DNA from: Arenimonas caeni
Lineage (GTDB): Bacteria > Pseudomonadota > Gammaproteobacteria > Xanthomonadales > Xanthomonadaceae
Assembly (NCBI RefSeq): GCF_003024235.1
Contig: NZ_KZ679087.1
Span: forward strand, 1-64,000
DNA: 64,000 bases
Reading direction: 5' to 3'
The notes beneath the pieces are model-generated. The model was given only the letters and a program-made list of their open reading frames with translations, was not told where the DNA came from and ran no database searches. The translations under genes and the position numbers were made by a program. Each line of letters begins with the position of its first letter. Within the stretch, counting starts at the first letter, position 1. This document shows positions 52,682-61,131 of this stretch, in pieces.

Positions 52682-53145
52682 CCGGCCGGACGGCACAGGC
52701 AGGTGCCGTCGTCGAACACCACCTTCCACGAGCCGTCGGCTTCGCGCCGCCAGGTGGAGCGGAACTCGGCGATGGGCTTGCCGGAGGGGTCGAACACCGG
52801 GCCCTTGGTCGCGGCGAGGTCGCCGCTCGCGTTCACCACCACCGTTTCCGGCCGCCATGAGAACGGCGCCTGCTCGCCTTCGAAGTACTTGCTCCACGCT
52901 GCGACGATGGCCGCCTTGCCGCGCAGTGTGTTCGGCCCCGGCGAGAAGATGGCGTCCTCGGCGATGAAGCCGGCGAAGGCGTCGAGGTCGCGTTCGGCCA
53001 TGGTGCGGGCGAAGGCGGCTTCGGTGGCTCGTGCACCGGCCTCGAGCGCGGCCACGTCCACGGCCGCGGGCGCGGCGGCCGGCACGCTGGCGCAGCCGGC
53101 GAGCGGCAGCGCCAGGGTGAGCAGGGCGGTGCGCAGGCCGGCCAC
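52678..53145 (-). CDS. DUF4440-like (SnoaL-fold) lipoprotein
   Basis: A 155-aa lipoprotein with lipobox LAGC (Cys18), starting at GTG 53145. The mature part has the SnoaL/NTF2-like pattern of DUF4440: ATEAAFARTMAERDLDAFAG, FIAEDAIFSPGPNTLRGKAA and WRREADGSWKVVFDDG. These domains often bind small molecules or serve as scaffolds; catalytic role unknown. It starts one base after the stop of the next lipoprotein gene, so it is the last cistron of a four-gene minus unit with DUF885 and TraB-like proteins. Confidence 0.82.
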   Translation of the reverse strand: MAGLRTALLTLALPLAGCASVPAAAPAAVDVAALEAGARATEAAFARTMAERDLDAFAGFIAEDAIFSPGPNTLRGKAAIVAAWSKYFEGEQAPFSWRPETVVVNASGDLAATKGPVFDPSGKPIAEFRSTWRREADGSWKVVFDDGTCLCRPAG

Positions 53146-53146
53146 C

Positions 53147-53800
53147 TCAGCCGCCGAGGAACTTGAGCAACAGGCCGATGTTCTGCGCCCGCAGCTCGGC
53201 CAGGCGGGCCTGTCGCGCCTTGAAGGCTTCGATGGCTTCGTCGTCCATGCCCTCGAACGGGTCTTCGAGGTCGGCCATCATCTCGTCCCGGCCCTTTTCG
53301 ACCTCGGCGCGGGTCGCACCGTCCAGTTCGGCATCGTCCATGTCGCTGTAGATGGCCGTCATCATCTCGTGCATGTCGACCCTGCCCAGCACATCGAAAA
53401 GATGCTCTTTGAGCAGGGTGTAGTCGCCGGGCGACACGCCAGCGGCCTCGGCCGCCGCGGCCTCGATCGCCTCGATGTCGACGTTGCCCAGCGCGATCAG
53501 CCTGCCGGCGTCCGTCTCGGCGCTGGCCAGCTTGTCGAGCGCGGCCTGCAGGCCCTCGTTCTCACGCACCAGGCCGCGCTCGAGGCCCTCGAGCACCGCG
53601 GCGGTGAGCGCCGGGCGGTCCGCAGGCTCTTCCGACGGCTCCTCGTCGAACTCGCCCTCGTCGCCGGCCAGGTCGGCCGACTCCTCCAGCGTCACGTCGC
53701 GGGTGGCTTCGCCGCCCGTGTCCTCCGTGCCGCCCGTGCAGCCGCCGAGCGCGAGCAGGGCGGCGAGGGCCAGGGCAAGCGGGGTCTTTTCCAGGGTCAT
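53147..53800 (-). CDS. Acidic lipoprotein, function unknown
   Basis: A 217-aa lipoprotein, signal ending in LALGGC (Cys20), followed by an acidic, low-complexity stretch (Thr/Gly/Glu rich: TEDTGGEATRDVTLEESADL) and helical segments (ALTAAVLEGLERGLVRENEG; EVEKGRDEMMADLEDPFEG). No family recognised. ATG 53800 fits the signal peptide. It lies 19 bases after DUF885 and is probably co-expressed, suggesting a shared envelope function. Confidence 0.65.
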   Translation of the reverse strand: MTLEKTPLALALAALLALGGCTGGTEDTGGEATRDVTLEESADLAGDEGEFDEEPSEEPADRPALTAAVLEGLERGLVRENEGLQAALDKLASAETDAGRLIALGNVDIEAIEAAAAEAAGVSPGDYTLLKEHLFDVLGRVDMHEMMTAIYSDMDDAELDGATRAEVEKGRDEMMADLEDPFEGMDDEAIEAFKARQARLAELRAQNIGLLLKFLGG

Positions 53801-53819
53801 GATGTTTCCTTTCCGGGGT

Positions 53820-55637
53820 TCAGGGTTTGCGCGCGGCGATCCAGCGGTCGATCTTGGCCTCGAGCACGGCCAGCGGCACCGAGCCGTCCTGCAGCACCTC
53901 GGCATGGAAGCCGCGGATGTCGAAGTCCTCGCCCAGTTCGGCTTCCGCGCGGTCGCGCAGTTCCTGGATCTTGAGCTCGCCGACCTTGTAGGCCAGGGCC
54001 TGGCCGGCGATGGCGATGTAACGCTCGGTCTCGGACACCGCCTCGGTGTCGCTGGTGGCCGAGTTGGCCTTCATGTACTCGATCACCTGCTCGCGGGTCC
54101 AACCCTTGGAGTGCAGGCCGGTGTCCACCACCAGGCGGATCGCGCGCCACAGTTCGGCCTGCAGGCGGCCGAAGTACTGGTGCGGGTCGGTGTACACGCC
54201 CAGTTCCTTGCCCAGCGACTCGGCGTACAGGCCCCAGCCCTCGATGAAGGCCGTTTCGCCGCCGAAGCGGCGGAAGGCCGGCAGGCCCTGGAGCTCCTGC
54301 TGCAGCGCGATCTGGAAGTGGTGGCCGGGGATGGCCTCGTGCAGGAACAGCGACTCGGCGTCCCAGGTCTTGCGGGTCGGCAGGTCGTAGGTGTTGACGT
54401 AGAAGATGCCCGGGCGGCTGCCGTCCTCGCTGGGGCGCATGTAGCTGCCGCCGGCGGCCGACTGGGCGCGGAAGGCCTCGACCGGGCGGATCTCGAAGGC
54501 CGCGGCGGGCTTGAGCGAGAACAGCTCGTCCGCGCGTTCGTTGACCTTGGCCTCGAGCGCGCGGTAGGCGGTGAGCAGGGCATCCTCGCTCTCGAACTCG
54601 AACTGCTTGTCGGTGGTCATGAACTGGAAGAACTCGGCGCGGCTGCCGGTGAAACCGACCTCCTGCATCACCGCATCCATTTCCCCGTGGATGCGCGCCA
54701 CCTCGGCCAGGCCGATGTCGTGGATCTGCGCCGGCGACAGGTCGGTGGTGGTGGACATGCGCACGCGGTAGGCATACCAGGCCTCGCCGTCGGGCAGCGC
54801 CGACAGCGACACCGTGTCGCGGCAGGCCGGCAGGTACTCATCGGCGACGAAGGCGCGCAGTTCGCGGTAGGCCGGCATCAGCTGCTCGGCGATGAGCGTG
54901 CGGTAGGCCTCGGTGAGCCGCGCCTTGTCCTGCTCGCTGAAGCCTTCCGGGAAGCCGGCCACCGGGCGCCAGAACAGGGTGTCCTCGGGCTTGTCCTTGA
55001 TCAGCGCGTCGATCTGCGGGATCACCTTCTGCATCAGCACCTTCGGCTGCACCACGCCGTTGGCCATGCCGGTGCGCATGTTCGCCTGCATGGTCCGCAT
55101 CAGGTCCGGGAACTTCCCGGCGCGGGCCAGCCAGTTGTCGTAGTCCTGCACGGTGGCGAAGGGCTGGGCGCTGGTGCCCGAACCGAGTTGGGCGAACATG
55201 CCGGTGAGGTTGTAGAACTGGTTGAGCGGCTGCTGCCAGTCCGGGAAACGCTCGCCCTCGATCTCGGCCTCGAGGTCGCGCACGAAGATCTGGTAGCTCA
55301 GCAGGTCCTGGCCGGCGAGGCCGTCGCTGCCGATGGCCTGGGCGCGGGCCAGCCAGTCGCGGCTGAAGGCGGCCTGCTTGTCGCGGAATTCGGCGCTGAA
55401 GAAGTCAGGCAGCTGGTCGTTGTAGCGGGCGTCGCCGATGAAGGTGGCCTGCAGGGGGTTGAGCGCCAGCGAGGCTTCCCAGAAGTCGGCGTACAGCTGC
55501 TCGAGCTGAGCGGCACGCGCGGCCGCCTGCTCGGCGCTGACGGCCGGGGCGGCGGTGGCCGCGGTGTCGGGGGAGCCGGCCGGCGAACAGCCGGCGAGGG
55601 CGATGGCCAGGGCGAGGGCAAGCGGGCGCAGGGTCAT
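53820..55637 (-). CDS. DUF885-family lipoprotein (metallopeptidase-like)
   Basis: A 605-aa lipoprotein with lipobox at ALAGC (Cys17). DUF885 members resemble zinc carboxypeptidase/M3-like folds. Here the motif is HEAIPGHHFQIALQQ, a His-Glu-x-x-x-His-like zinc pattern, plus GGETAFIEGWGLYAESLG downstream, typical of the family. Acts probably as a periplasmic peptidase at the outer membrane. It precedes the acidic lipoprotein by 19 bases; upstream is the TraB-like gene with a 45-base gap. Confidence 0.88.
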   Translation of the reverse strand: MTLRPLALALAIALAGCSPAGSPDTAATAAPAVSAEQAAARAAQLEQLYADFWEASLALNPLQATFIGDARYNDQLPDFFSAEFRDKQAAFSRDWLARAQAIGSDGLAGQDLLSYQIFVRDLEAEIEGERFPDWQQPLNQFYNLTGMFAQLGSGTSAQPFATVQDYDNWLARAGKFPDLMRTMQANMRTGMANGVVQPKVLMQKVIPQIDALIKDKPEDTLFWRPVAGFPEGFSEQDKARLTEAYRTLIAEQLMPAYRELRAFVADEYLPACRDTVSLSALPDGEAWYAYRVRMSTTTDLSPAQIHDIGLAEVARIHGEMDAVMQEVGFTGSRAEFFQFMTTDKQFEFESEDALLTAYRALEAKVNERADELFSLKPAAAFEIRPVEAFRAQSAAGGSYMRPSEDGSRPGIFYVNTYDLPTRKTWDAESLFLHEAIPGHHFQIALQQELQGLPAFRRFGGETAFIEGWGLYAESLGKELGVYTDPHQYFGRLQAELWRAIRLVVDTGLHSKGWTREQVIEYMKANSATSDTEAVSETERYIAIAGQALAYKVGELKIQELRDRAEAELGEDFDIRGFHAEVLQDGSVPLAVLEAKIDRWIAARKP

Positions 55638-55682
55638 GTCGGGGTCCTTGGGCAGGGCGAGGGAATGTCGGGGCGCAGGGTG

Positions 55683-56726
55683 TCAGGGTGTCGAGAGTAG
55701 CGCCTGCGCATTGCGGACCTCCACCCAAGGCAGGGCCCCGAGCGAGGCCTGCAGGAAGGGGCGGTGCGCGCCCCCCACCAGCAGCAGCACGCGTTCGCCG
55801 TCTGCGCGCGCGAGCTCGCGCGCGAGGTAGGCGGTGATTTCGGCGTTGCGGGCGTGCCAGAGCATCAGCCGGCGCTTGTCGGCGTCATGGCCGACACCGC
55901 GGTCGAACACGGCCCACTCGGCGGCCAGGTCGGCCCGGGCGAAGGATTCCGAGTTCATCCAGGCCAGCAGGCCAAGCAGGCCGTCCGGGCTCGTGGCGTC
56001 CCAGTGGCTGGCCTGCTGCGCGTTGAAGTCTTCGAGGCCGCGACCCACCGACGGGTCGGCGAGCAGGGGCATGAGCTCGTCGGCCAGCGCGTTCACGCCC
56101 AGCTCGTCGACGAAGGGATCGACGGCACACAGCTCGCGCTGGCCGAGCGAGCGGGCCAGGGGCAGGGCCAGTGACGCGATCTCGTTTTCGCTGGCCGCCA
56201 AGGCATCGAGCCGGCCGGCGGCCACCCGGCCGATGCGGGCCTGGGCGGCCTCGCGCTGCGCAGGCGACAGGCGGCTCCAGTTCAGCGCCGCCGACCACGG
56301 CTCGTGGCCGGCCAGTTGCAGGGAGACCAGGCGGACCTGCTGCGCCTCGTCGAGCGCCGGCATCGCCGCCAGCCGGCCGGCCTCGGCACGGGCCTGGCGG
56401 CCTTCAAGCCCCAGCCGGGCCTGCTGCTCGCCGGCGAGCCGCACCGCGTCCATGGCGAAGGTGGACAGCAGCTCGCCGTGGCGTGCCGGGTCGGCCAGGA
56501 AGGCCTCGACCCGCTCGCCGGGGATAGCCTCGATGCACACGCGGGTCGGCGCGTACCCGGCCAGCCGCCGCACCACGGCCTCGCGCTGCGCCGCATCGGG
56601 GGCCGGCTGCAGCATGGCCAGGTGCGCGGTCCCGACCACCACGACCTCGGCCGCCGGCGAGGCGGCCGATGCCAGCAGGGCCAGGGCGAGGGCGACGGCG
56701 GACAGGGGTTTGGCGGACTTGGACAC
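55683..56726 (-). CDS. TraB/DUF5694-like exported protein
   Basis: A 347-aa protein with a signal peptide (SAVALALALLASAASPAAEV). The first strand motif VVVGTAHLAMLQP and the following RVCIEAIPGERVEAF suit the EreA/ChaN/TraB superfamily or DUF5694, whose Gly-Thr-x-His and Glu residues are thought catalytic. The C-terminal LLLVGGAHRPFLQASLG is also characteristic. Function unknown; suspected hydrolase or metal-dependent protease. First gene of the minus unit ending at 52678, though separated by 45 bases from DUF885. Confidence 0.7.
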   Translation of the reverse strand: MSKSAKPLSAVALALALLASAASPAAEVVVVGTAHLAMLQPAPDAAQREAVVRRLAGYAPTRVCIEAIPGERVEAFLADPARHGELLSTFAMDAVRLAGEQQARLGLEGRQARAEAGRLAAMPALDEAQQVRLVSLQLAGHEPWSAALNWSRLSPAQREAAQARIGRVAAGRLDALAASENEIASLALPLARSLGQRELCAVDPFVDELGVNALADELMPLLADPSVGRGLEDFNAQQASHWDATSPDGLLGLLAWMNSESFARADLAAEWAVFDRGVGHDADKRRLMLWHARNAEITAYLARELARADGERVLLLVGGAHRPFLQASLGALPWVEVRNAQALLSTP

Positions 56727-56809
56727 GGCGGGGCGCTCCCGGGAGCATGGGCGGACCTGCCCAGTCTGGGGCGCGCTGCGCCCGGCGGCCCGGGCTGGAA
56801 GTCACGGCC

Positions 56810-57574
56810 TCAGCCGCGCGCGGCGGCGGCGCGCAGTTCCGCGGCCTGGCCCGGGCCAAGCCAGAGGGTGATCAGTCGGCGCACCAGGTAGATCAGCGGG
56901 ATCAGGGCGATGGCGCAGGCCATCTTGTAGCCGTAGTTCATGCTCGCCACGGCCAGCCACAGCGAGGTGGGCCACTGCTGCGGGCCGAGCACGAAGGCGA
57001 TCCAGAGCACGATCAGGCTGTCGAAGAGCTGCGAGACGGCCGTCGAGCCGGTGGCGCGCAGCCAGACCATGCGCTCGCCGGTGGCCCGGCGGATGCGGTG
57101 GAACACGCTCACGTCCACCAGCTGGCCGATGAGGAAGGCCACCAGCGAACCACCGATGGTCCACAGGCCCTGGCCGAACACCGCCGCGAACGCGGCCTGG
57201 TAGTCGGGCACGCCCTGGTCGGCGGCCACGCCCACCCACCACGAGGCCGGCGCCAGCGAGATGGCCAGGTAGGCGAACACGAAGCCGTAGCTGATCAGCG
57301 CCACGGCCAGCCAGCTGATGAAGCGCACGCCGCGCTTGCCGAAGAACTCGTTGATGACGTCGGTCATCACGAACACGATCGGCCAGACCAGGGTGCCGGC
57401 AGTGAAGTTGAGCGAGCCGTTCTGGCCGAAGAGGTTCCACTCGAAGGGCGCCACGCCCAGCGTGTCCTCGAGCGCGAAGATCTTCACGCCGATGAACTCG
57501 GCCAGCAGCGCGTTGCTGACGAAGAAGGCCGCCAGTACCAGGAACAGGCGGTTGGCGCGTTCGGCGCTGGTCAC
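56810..57574 (-). CDS. Queuosine precursor transporter (YhhQ-like)
   Basis: A 254-aa integral membrane protein of the VUT/QPTR (YhhQ) family, importing preQ0/preQ1 for queuosine tRNA modification. Family traits: about six membrane segments, the N-terminal LLAEFIGVKIF, central VIFVMTDVINEFFGKRG region (written VFVMTDVINEFFGKRG here), and LIGQLVDVSVFHRIR. GTG 57574 overlaps the stop of the DUF502 gene (GTGA), showing coupling. Queuosine synthesis genes are not in the window. Confidence 0.85.
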   Translation of the reverse strand: MTSAERANRLFLVLAAFFVSNALLAEFIGVKIFALEDTLGVAPFEWNLFGQNGSLNFTAGTLVWPIVFVMTDVINEFFGKRGVRFISWLAVALISYGFVFAYLAISLAPASWWVGVAADQGVPDYQAAFAAVFGQGLWTIGGSLVAFLIGQLVDVSVFHRIRRATGERMVWLRATGSTAVSQLFDSLIVLWIAFVLGPQQWPTSLWLAVASMNYGYKMACAIALIPLIYLVRRLITLWLGPGQAAELRAAAARG

Positions 57575-58221
57575 GATTCGCGGCCGGGGCGGTCGAAGGG
57601 CATGGTGTCGGGGCTGACGGCGCCGCCGGAGATGATGAAGGACATCGCCTCGTCCACGCTCCAGTCGGTGGGCGTGAGCCGGTCGACGGGGACGATCTCG
57701 AGGTAGCCCGAGGTCGGGTTGGGCGTGGTGGGCACGTACACCGCCGCCAGCTCGCGGCCGGTGCCCTGCTCGCGGATGACGCGGGTGACGAAACCCACGC
57801 ACTTCATCTCGCGGTGCGGGAAGTCGATGAGCACCACGCGCTGGGTGCCGTCGGGCTTGGTCTGCAGCAGGTCGAGCAGCTTGCGGGCGCTGCCGTACAC
57901 CGTGCTGGCCAGCGGGATGCGGGCGATCAGGCCCTCGAACCAGCCCAGCAGCTGCTGGCCGACCACGCGCCGCGCCAGGGCGCCGACGGCGATGATCACG
58001 AAGATGGTGGCCACCACGGCGAAGGCCGACTGTGCCCACGGATCGTCCACCCAGCCCAGCCAGTCCGGATGCGTGGCCGCCAGCCGCGCCGAGAGCGGGG
58101 CGACCACCGGCTGGCTGGTGTCCTTGAGCAGGGCAAGCACGAACTTGAAGACGATCCAGACCAGCCAGATCGGCAGCAGGGTCAGGAGGCCGGTGAGGAA
58201 GTAGGCACGGAGGCGTCGCAT
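57571..58221 (-). CDS. DUF502 membrane protein
   Basis: A 216-aa protein with two membrane segments (AYFLTGLLTLLPIWLVWIVF; SAFAVVATIFVIIAVGALA), a cytosolic GSARKLLDLLQTKPDGTQRV and the family motif VFVPTTPNPTSGYLEIVP (AVYVPTTPNPTSGY here). DUF502 is widespread and uncharacterised. ATG 58221 is chosen over an upstream TTG at 58239 that would add six residues. It is coupled to the queuosine transporter gene by a four-base overlap and follows the kinase gene by 36 bases. Confidence 0.85.
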   Translation of the reverse strand: MRRLRAYFLTGLLTLLPIWLVWIVFKFVLALLKDTSQPVVAPLSARLAATHPDWLGWVDDPWAQSAFAVVATIFVIIAVGALARRVVGQQLLGWFEGLIARIPLASTVYGSARKLLDLLQTKPDGTQRVVLIDFPHREMKCVGFVTRVIREQGTGRELAAVYVPTTPNPTSGYLEIVPVDRLTPTDWSVDEAMSFIISGGAVSPDTMPFDRPGRES

Positions 58222-58257
58222 GGCCGGAGTGTAGGCCAAGCGACGGTGTGCGGCGCG

Positions 58258-60543
58258 TCAGCGCTGGCCGAGTTCCTCGGCGGCCACTTCCCGCACCAGG
58301 CGGAAGCCGATGTCGTCGAAGCCGGTGTCGGCGTCGAAGTCGTTGCTCTGGCCCGGGTTGGAACGCTGCGCCGTGTCGCGCCAGCCCACGCCGGCGGCGA
58401 GCCGGCGCTGGCAACCGCGGGTGCAGTTGCTGGTCCACTCGCGCACGTTGCCGCGCAGGCCGGCCAGGCCCAGCGGGCTCAGCGGACCCTGGCTGGCGCT
58501 CACCGTGCCCTCGCTGCCGCAGTCGATGCGGCCGTCGCGGCAGGCGTTGCCGCTGCCGCGGTAGCCGGCCAGCGGGCTCCACTCGGACAGGGTCGGCAGG
58601 CGATAGGTCTGGCCGCTGCGCTGGCTGAGCCAGCGGGCATAGGCCTGGGCGTCGTCGTAGCTGACGCAGGCCACCGGGTGGTTGCCCGACTGGTTGAAGC
58701 CCGGGTCGTCCCAACTGCGCTTCTTCAGGCTGATCGGCGCCAGCCGGTTGCGGCAGCGCGCGGCCGGCCGGCCGGTGGCGCTGGCGAAGGCGGCGTACTC
58801 GGCGCGCGTGACTTCCGAGCGCATCGCGCCCAGCCCCGCCGCGCCGGCGCGCGGGGTGCGCACCAGCACCATCGCCGCGGCGGTGTCCGGCAGGGCGTCG
58901 CCGGCCTTGGGCAGCTCCACCGATTTCGACCAGGCCGGCTCCAGGCTGGCCGGCTCGATCTCGAGCGCCGCGGCCAGCAGCTTGGCGGCCGCCACGGCCT
59001 CGGCGTCGAGTTGCTCCAGGCCCTTCTCGAGCCGCGCAAGTAGCAGCGGCGGCAGTTGCTCGCGCATCTGCATCCAGGGCTTGCCCTGCAGGCGGTCCAT
59101 TTCGGCCGCGAAGGGCTTGGCCCTGTCGTAGTTCTCGCGCGCCGCGCCGTCGTCGGCGGCCTGCACGGCGGCCACGACGCGGGTGCTGTAGTAGGCGATC
59201 ACCTCGTCCGACAGCCGGTACAGCGCCGGCTCGCGCGGCGCGACCTGGCGTGCGGCGCGCAGCGACTCCATGGCGTTGTCGCCGGCCGGCAGGCTCAGGC
59301 GCTGGCGGTCGATCTGCCGGCGCGCCGCGGACAGTTCGCGGGCGCCGGGGCGGGTGGGGTCGTAGTCGAGCGTGGCCACGGCGACGCTGGCCTGCACGTT
59401 GGCGAAGGGCGACGGCGTCGCGGGCGACCCGACCGGGGCCTCCGGCACGGGCGCCGGCTCCGTCGGGGCGGTGGTGGCGTCGACCGGCGAGTCCGCCGCC
59501 CCGGCCACCGGCGTCGCGTCCTCGACGGTGAAGAAGTCGTTCGACGGGGCCGGGTCGGCCGGCTCGTGGCCCATCAGCCAGGCCATGGCGATGGCGGCCA
59601 GCCCGGCCGCGACCAGGCTGCCGGCCAGCGGCTTCCACCAGCGCTCGAACAGGCCGCGCACCTTCTCCGGATCGACCAGCGGCTCGCTGCGCTTGCCGGT
59701 GGCGATCTGGTTGAGCGCGCCGAGCATCTGCTGGGCGTTGCGGTAGCGGTTGTCGGGCGACTTGGCCATGGCCCGGTCGATGAAGGGCTGCCAGTGCTTC
59801 TTCTCGGGCGGCAGCCGCGGCACCGGGTCCTGGGCGTGCATCAGCGCCAGCGCCAGCGGATCGGCGGCCTGGAAGGGCAGCTTGCCGGTGAGCAGTTCGA
59901 AGGCCAGCACGCCGACGCTGTACAGGTCGGCGCGGCCGTCCACCACTTCGCCGCGCGCCTGCTCGGGCGCCATGTAGCCGCCGCTGCCGACCGCCAGGCC
60001 GGCGGTGGTGATGCGGGTGGAGTCGCGCTTGCTCAGCGCGATGCCGAAGTCGGTGAGCAGCGGCCGGTCGGCGTTGTCGAACAGCACGTTCTCGGCCTTG
60101 ACGTCGCGGTGCACGATGCCGCGCGCATGCGCGTACTCGAGCGCCGAGAGCAGGGAGCGCAGCACCTCGATGGCGCGCTCCTCGTCGTGGGTGAAGTCGC
60201 GCTGGCCCAGGTGGCCCTTGGCCAGGTAGGGCAGCACGTAATAGAGCAGGCCCTGGCGCGTGCGACCCACCTCGTGGATGCCGACGATGCAGGGATGCTC
60301 GAGCTTGGCGATGGTGCGCGCCTCGTGCTCGAAGCGCTGCTTGGAGATTTCGTCCGTCAGCGCCGCCGGCGACATGACCTTGATGGCCACCTGGCGGTCC
60401 AGCGACTCCTGCACGCCCAGGTACACCTGCGACATGCCGCCCTTGCCGATCCGGCGCAGCACGCGGTAACCGGGGATCTCGGGCATGTAGCTCGAGAGCA
60501 GCGCGGTCAACTCGTCAGGGGAGAGTTCTTCTTCCTGCTGCAT
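58258..60543 (-). CDS. Ser/Thr kinase fused to FGE-sulfatase-like domain
   Basis: A 761-aa membrane protein: protein kinase domain (about 26-285), a membrane segment (LAGSLVAAGLAAIAMAWLMG), an Ala/Pro/Thr-rich linker, a helical region, and a C-terminal formylglycine-generating-enzyme-like (SUMF1) domain. Kinase residues are complete: GKGGMSQVYLG loop, Lys55, Asp147 in HRDVKAEN, Asp165 of DFG. The SUMF1 part shows GNHPVACVSYDDAQAYARWL and GNVREWTSNCTRGC, but no obvious active-site Cys pair, so it likely senses or binds rather than oxidises. Kinase inside, sensor in the periplasm (inferred). A Clp-type site lies upstream. Confidence 0.9.
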   Translation of the reverse strand: MQQEEELSPDELTALLSSYMPEIPGYRVLRRIGKGGMSQVYLGVQESLDRQVAIKVMSPAALTDEISKQRFEHEARTIAKLEHPCIVGIHEVGRTRQGLLYYVLPYLAKGHLGQRDFTHDEERAIEVLRSLLSALEYAHARGIVHRDVKAENVLFDNADRPLLTDFGIALSKRDSTRITTAGLAVGSGGYMAPEQARGEVVDGRADLYSVGVLAFELLTGKLPFQAADPLALALMHAQDPVPRLPPEKKHWQPFIDRAMAKSPDNRYRNAQQMLGALNQIATGKRSEPLVDPEKVRGLFERWWKPLAGSLVAAGLAAIAMAWLMGHEPADPAPSNDFFTVEDATPVAGAADSPVDATTAPTEPAPVPEAPVGSPATPSPFANVQASVAVATLDYDPTRPGARELSAARRQIDRQRLSLPAGDNAMESLRAARQVAPREPALYRLSDEVIAYYSTRVVAAVQAADDGAARENYDRAKPFAAEMDRLQGKPWMQMREQLPPLLLARLEKGLEQLDAEAVAAAKLLAAALEIEPASLEPAWSKSVELPKAGDALPDTAAAMVLVRTPRAGAAGLGAMRSEVTRAEYAAFASATGRPAARCRNRLAPISLKKRSWDDPGFNQSGNHPVACVSYDDAQAYARWLSQRSGQTYRLPTLSEWSPLAGYRGSGNACRDGRIDCGSEGTVSASQGPLSPLGLAGLRGNVREWTSNCTRGCQRRLAAGVGWRDTAQRSNPGQSNDFDADTGFDDIGFRLVREVAAEELGQR

Positions 60544-60578
60544 GGTGCGAGGGGGTGGGCGGGGGGGACGAAGCCACC

Positions 60579-60606
60579 AGCATACGGTAGCGGCGCGTTC
60601 AGGCAA
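60579..60606 (-). promoter_or_regulatory. Promoter of the kinase gene
   Basis: On the minus strand -35 TTGCCT (60606-60601) and -10 TATGCT (60584-60579) are spaced by 16 bases, giving a start near 60572 and a leader of about 29 bases. Confidence 0.5.
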
Positions 60607-60620
60607 GCAAACGGCTATTT

Positions 60621-60636
60621 TGTGAAGTGCGTCACA
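60621..60636. promoter_or_regulatory. CRP/Clp-type binding site
   Basis: TGTGA-N6-TCACA (60621-60625, 60632-60636), palindromic, with flanking T/A matching the E. coli CRP consensus (TGTGAnnnnnnTCACA). It is centred about 57 bases upstream of the predicted kinase start site, where a class I activator acts. In Xanthomonas the CRP homologue is the cyclic-di-GMP-responsive Clp, so Clp control of the kinase gene is the likely reading. Confidence 0.65.
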
Positions 60637-60674
60637 TTTCCTGCCGCGCCTCCCGCAAAGGCCGCCCCCGGGGC

Positions 60675-61121
60675 TCAGTCCCGCTTCCGGCGGACGTAGA
60701 TCTGCTTGCGGACCCGGGCCACCACGTGGCCCTCGCCGTCGTGCACCTCGGTCTCGAACCAGCGCAGCACCTTTTCGCCGCCCGCGGCGGCGGCCCGGAC
60801 CTCCTCGACCACCGCGTCATCGAGCCGGAATTCGGCCACCACCGTGCCCCGGCCGGGCTTCTCGAAGCGGATCTCGCCGGCCTGGTCCCAGACCAGGTAG
60901 CCCGGCCCCAGCCGGCGCAGCATCAGGATCATCCAGAACGGGTCGGTCATGGCGAACAGGCTGCCGCCGAAGTGCGTGCCGACGTAGTTGCGGTTGTACC
61001 AGCGCTGGCGCAGCTCGACCCGGGCGTGGCGGAAGTCGTCCGACAGGTGGGTGACGTGCACGCCCGAGAGCAGGAAGGGCGGCCAGAGGTTGAACAGCAG
61101 CCGCAGGCGGGAAGCTTTCAC
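60675..61121 (-). CDS. DUF4442 hotdog-fold thioesterase-like protein
   Basis: A 148-aa protein of DUF4442, a hotdog fold related to acyl-CoA thioesterases (as in the YiiD C-terminal domain). The core NLWPPFLLSGVHVTHLSDDF, YVGTHFGGSLFAMTDPFWM and FETEVHDGEGHVVARVRKQI is complete. Its substrate is unknown. It lies 10 bases after the YbbN-like gene and probably forms a two-gene unit with it; the Clp site lies between its end and the kinase start. Confidence 0.85.
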   Translation of the reverse strand: MKASRLRLLFNLWPPFLLSGVHVTHLSDDFRHARVELRQRWYNRNYVGTHFGGSLFAMTDPFWMILMLRRLGPGYLVWDQAGEIRFEKPGRGTVVAEFRLDDAVVEEVRAAAAGGEKVLRWFETEVHDGEGHVVARVRKQIYVRRKRD

Positions 61122-61131
61122 GGGCGGCGCC

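Noticed and set aside
53475-55700. 741-aa plus-strand frame opposite DUF885
   Set aside because: Same shadow signature; DUF885 motifs are on the minus strand.
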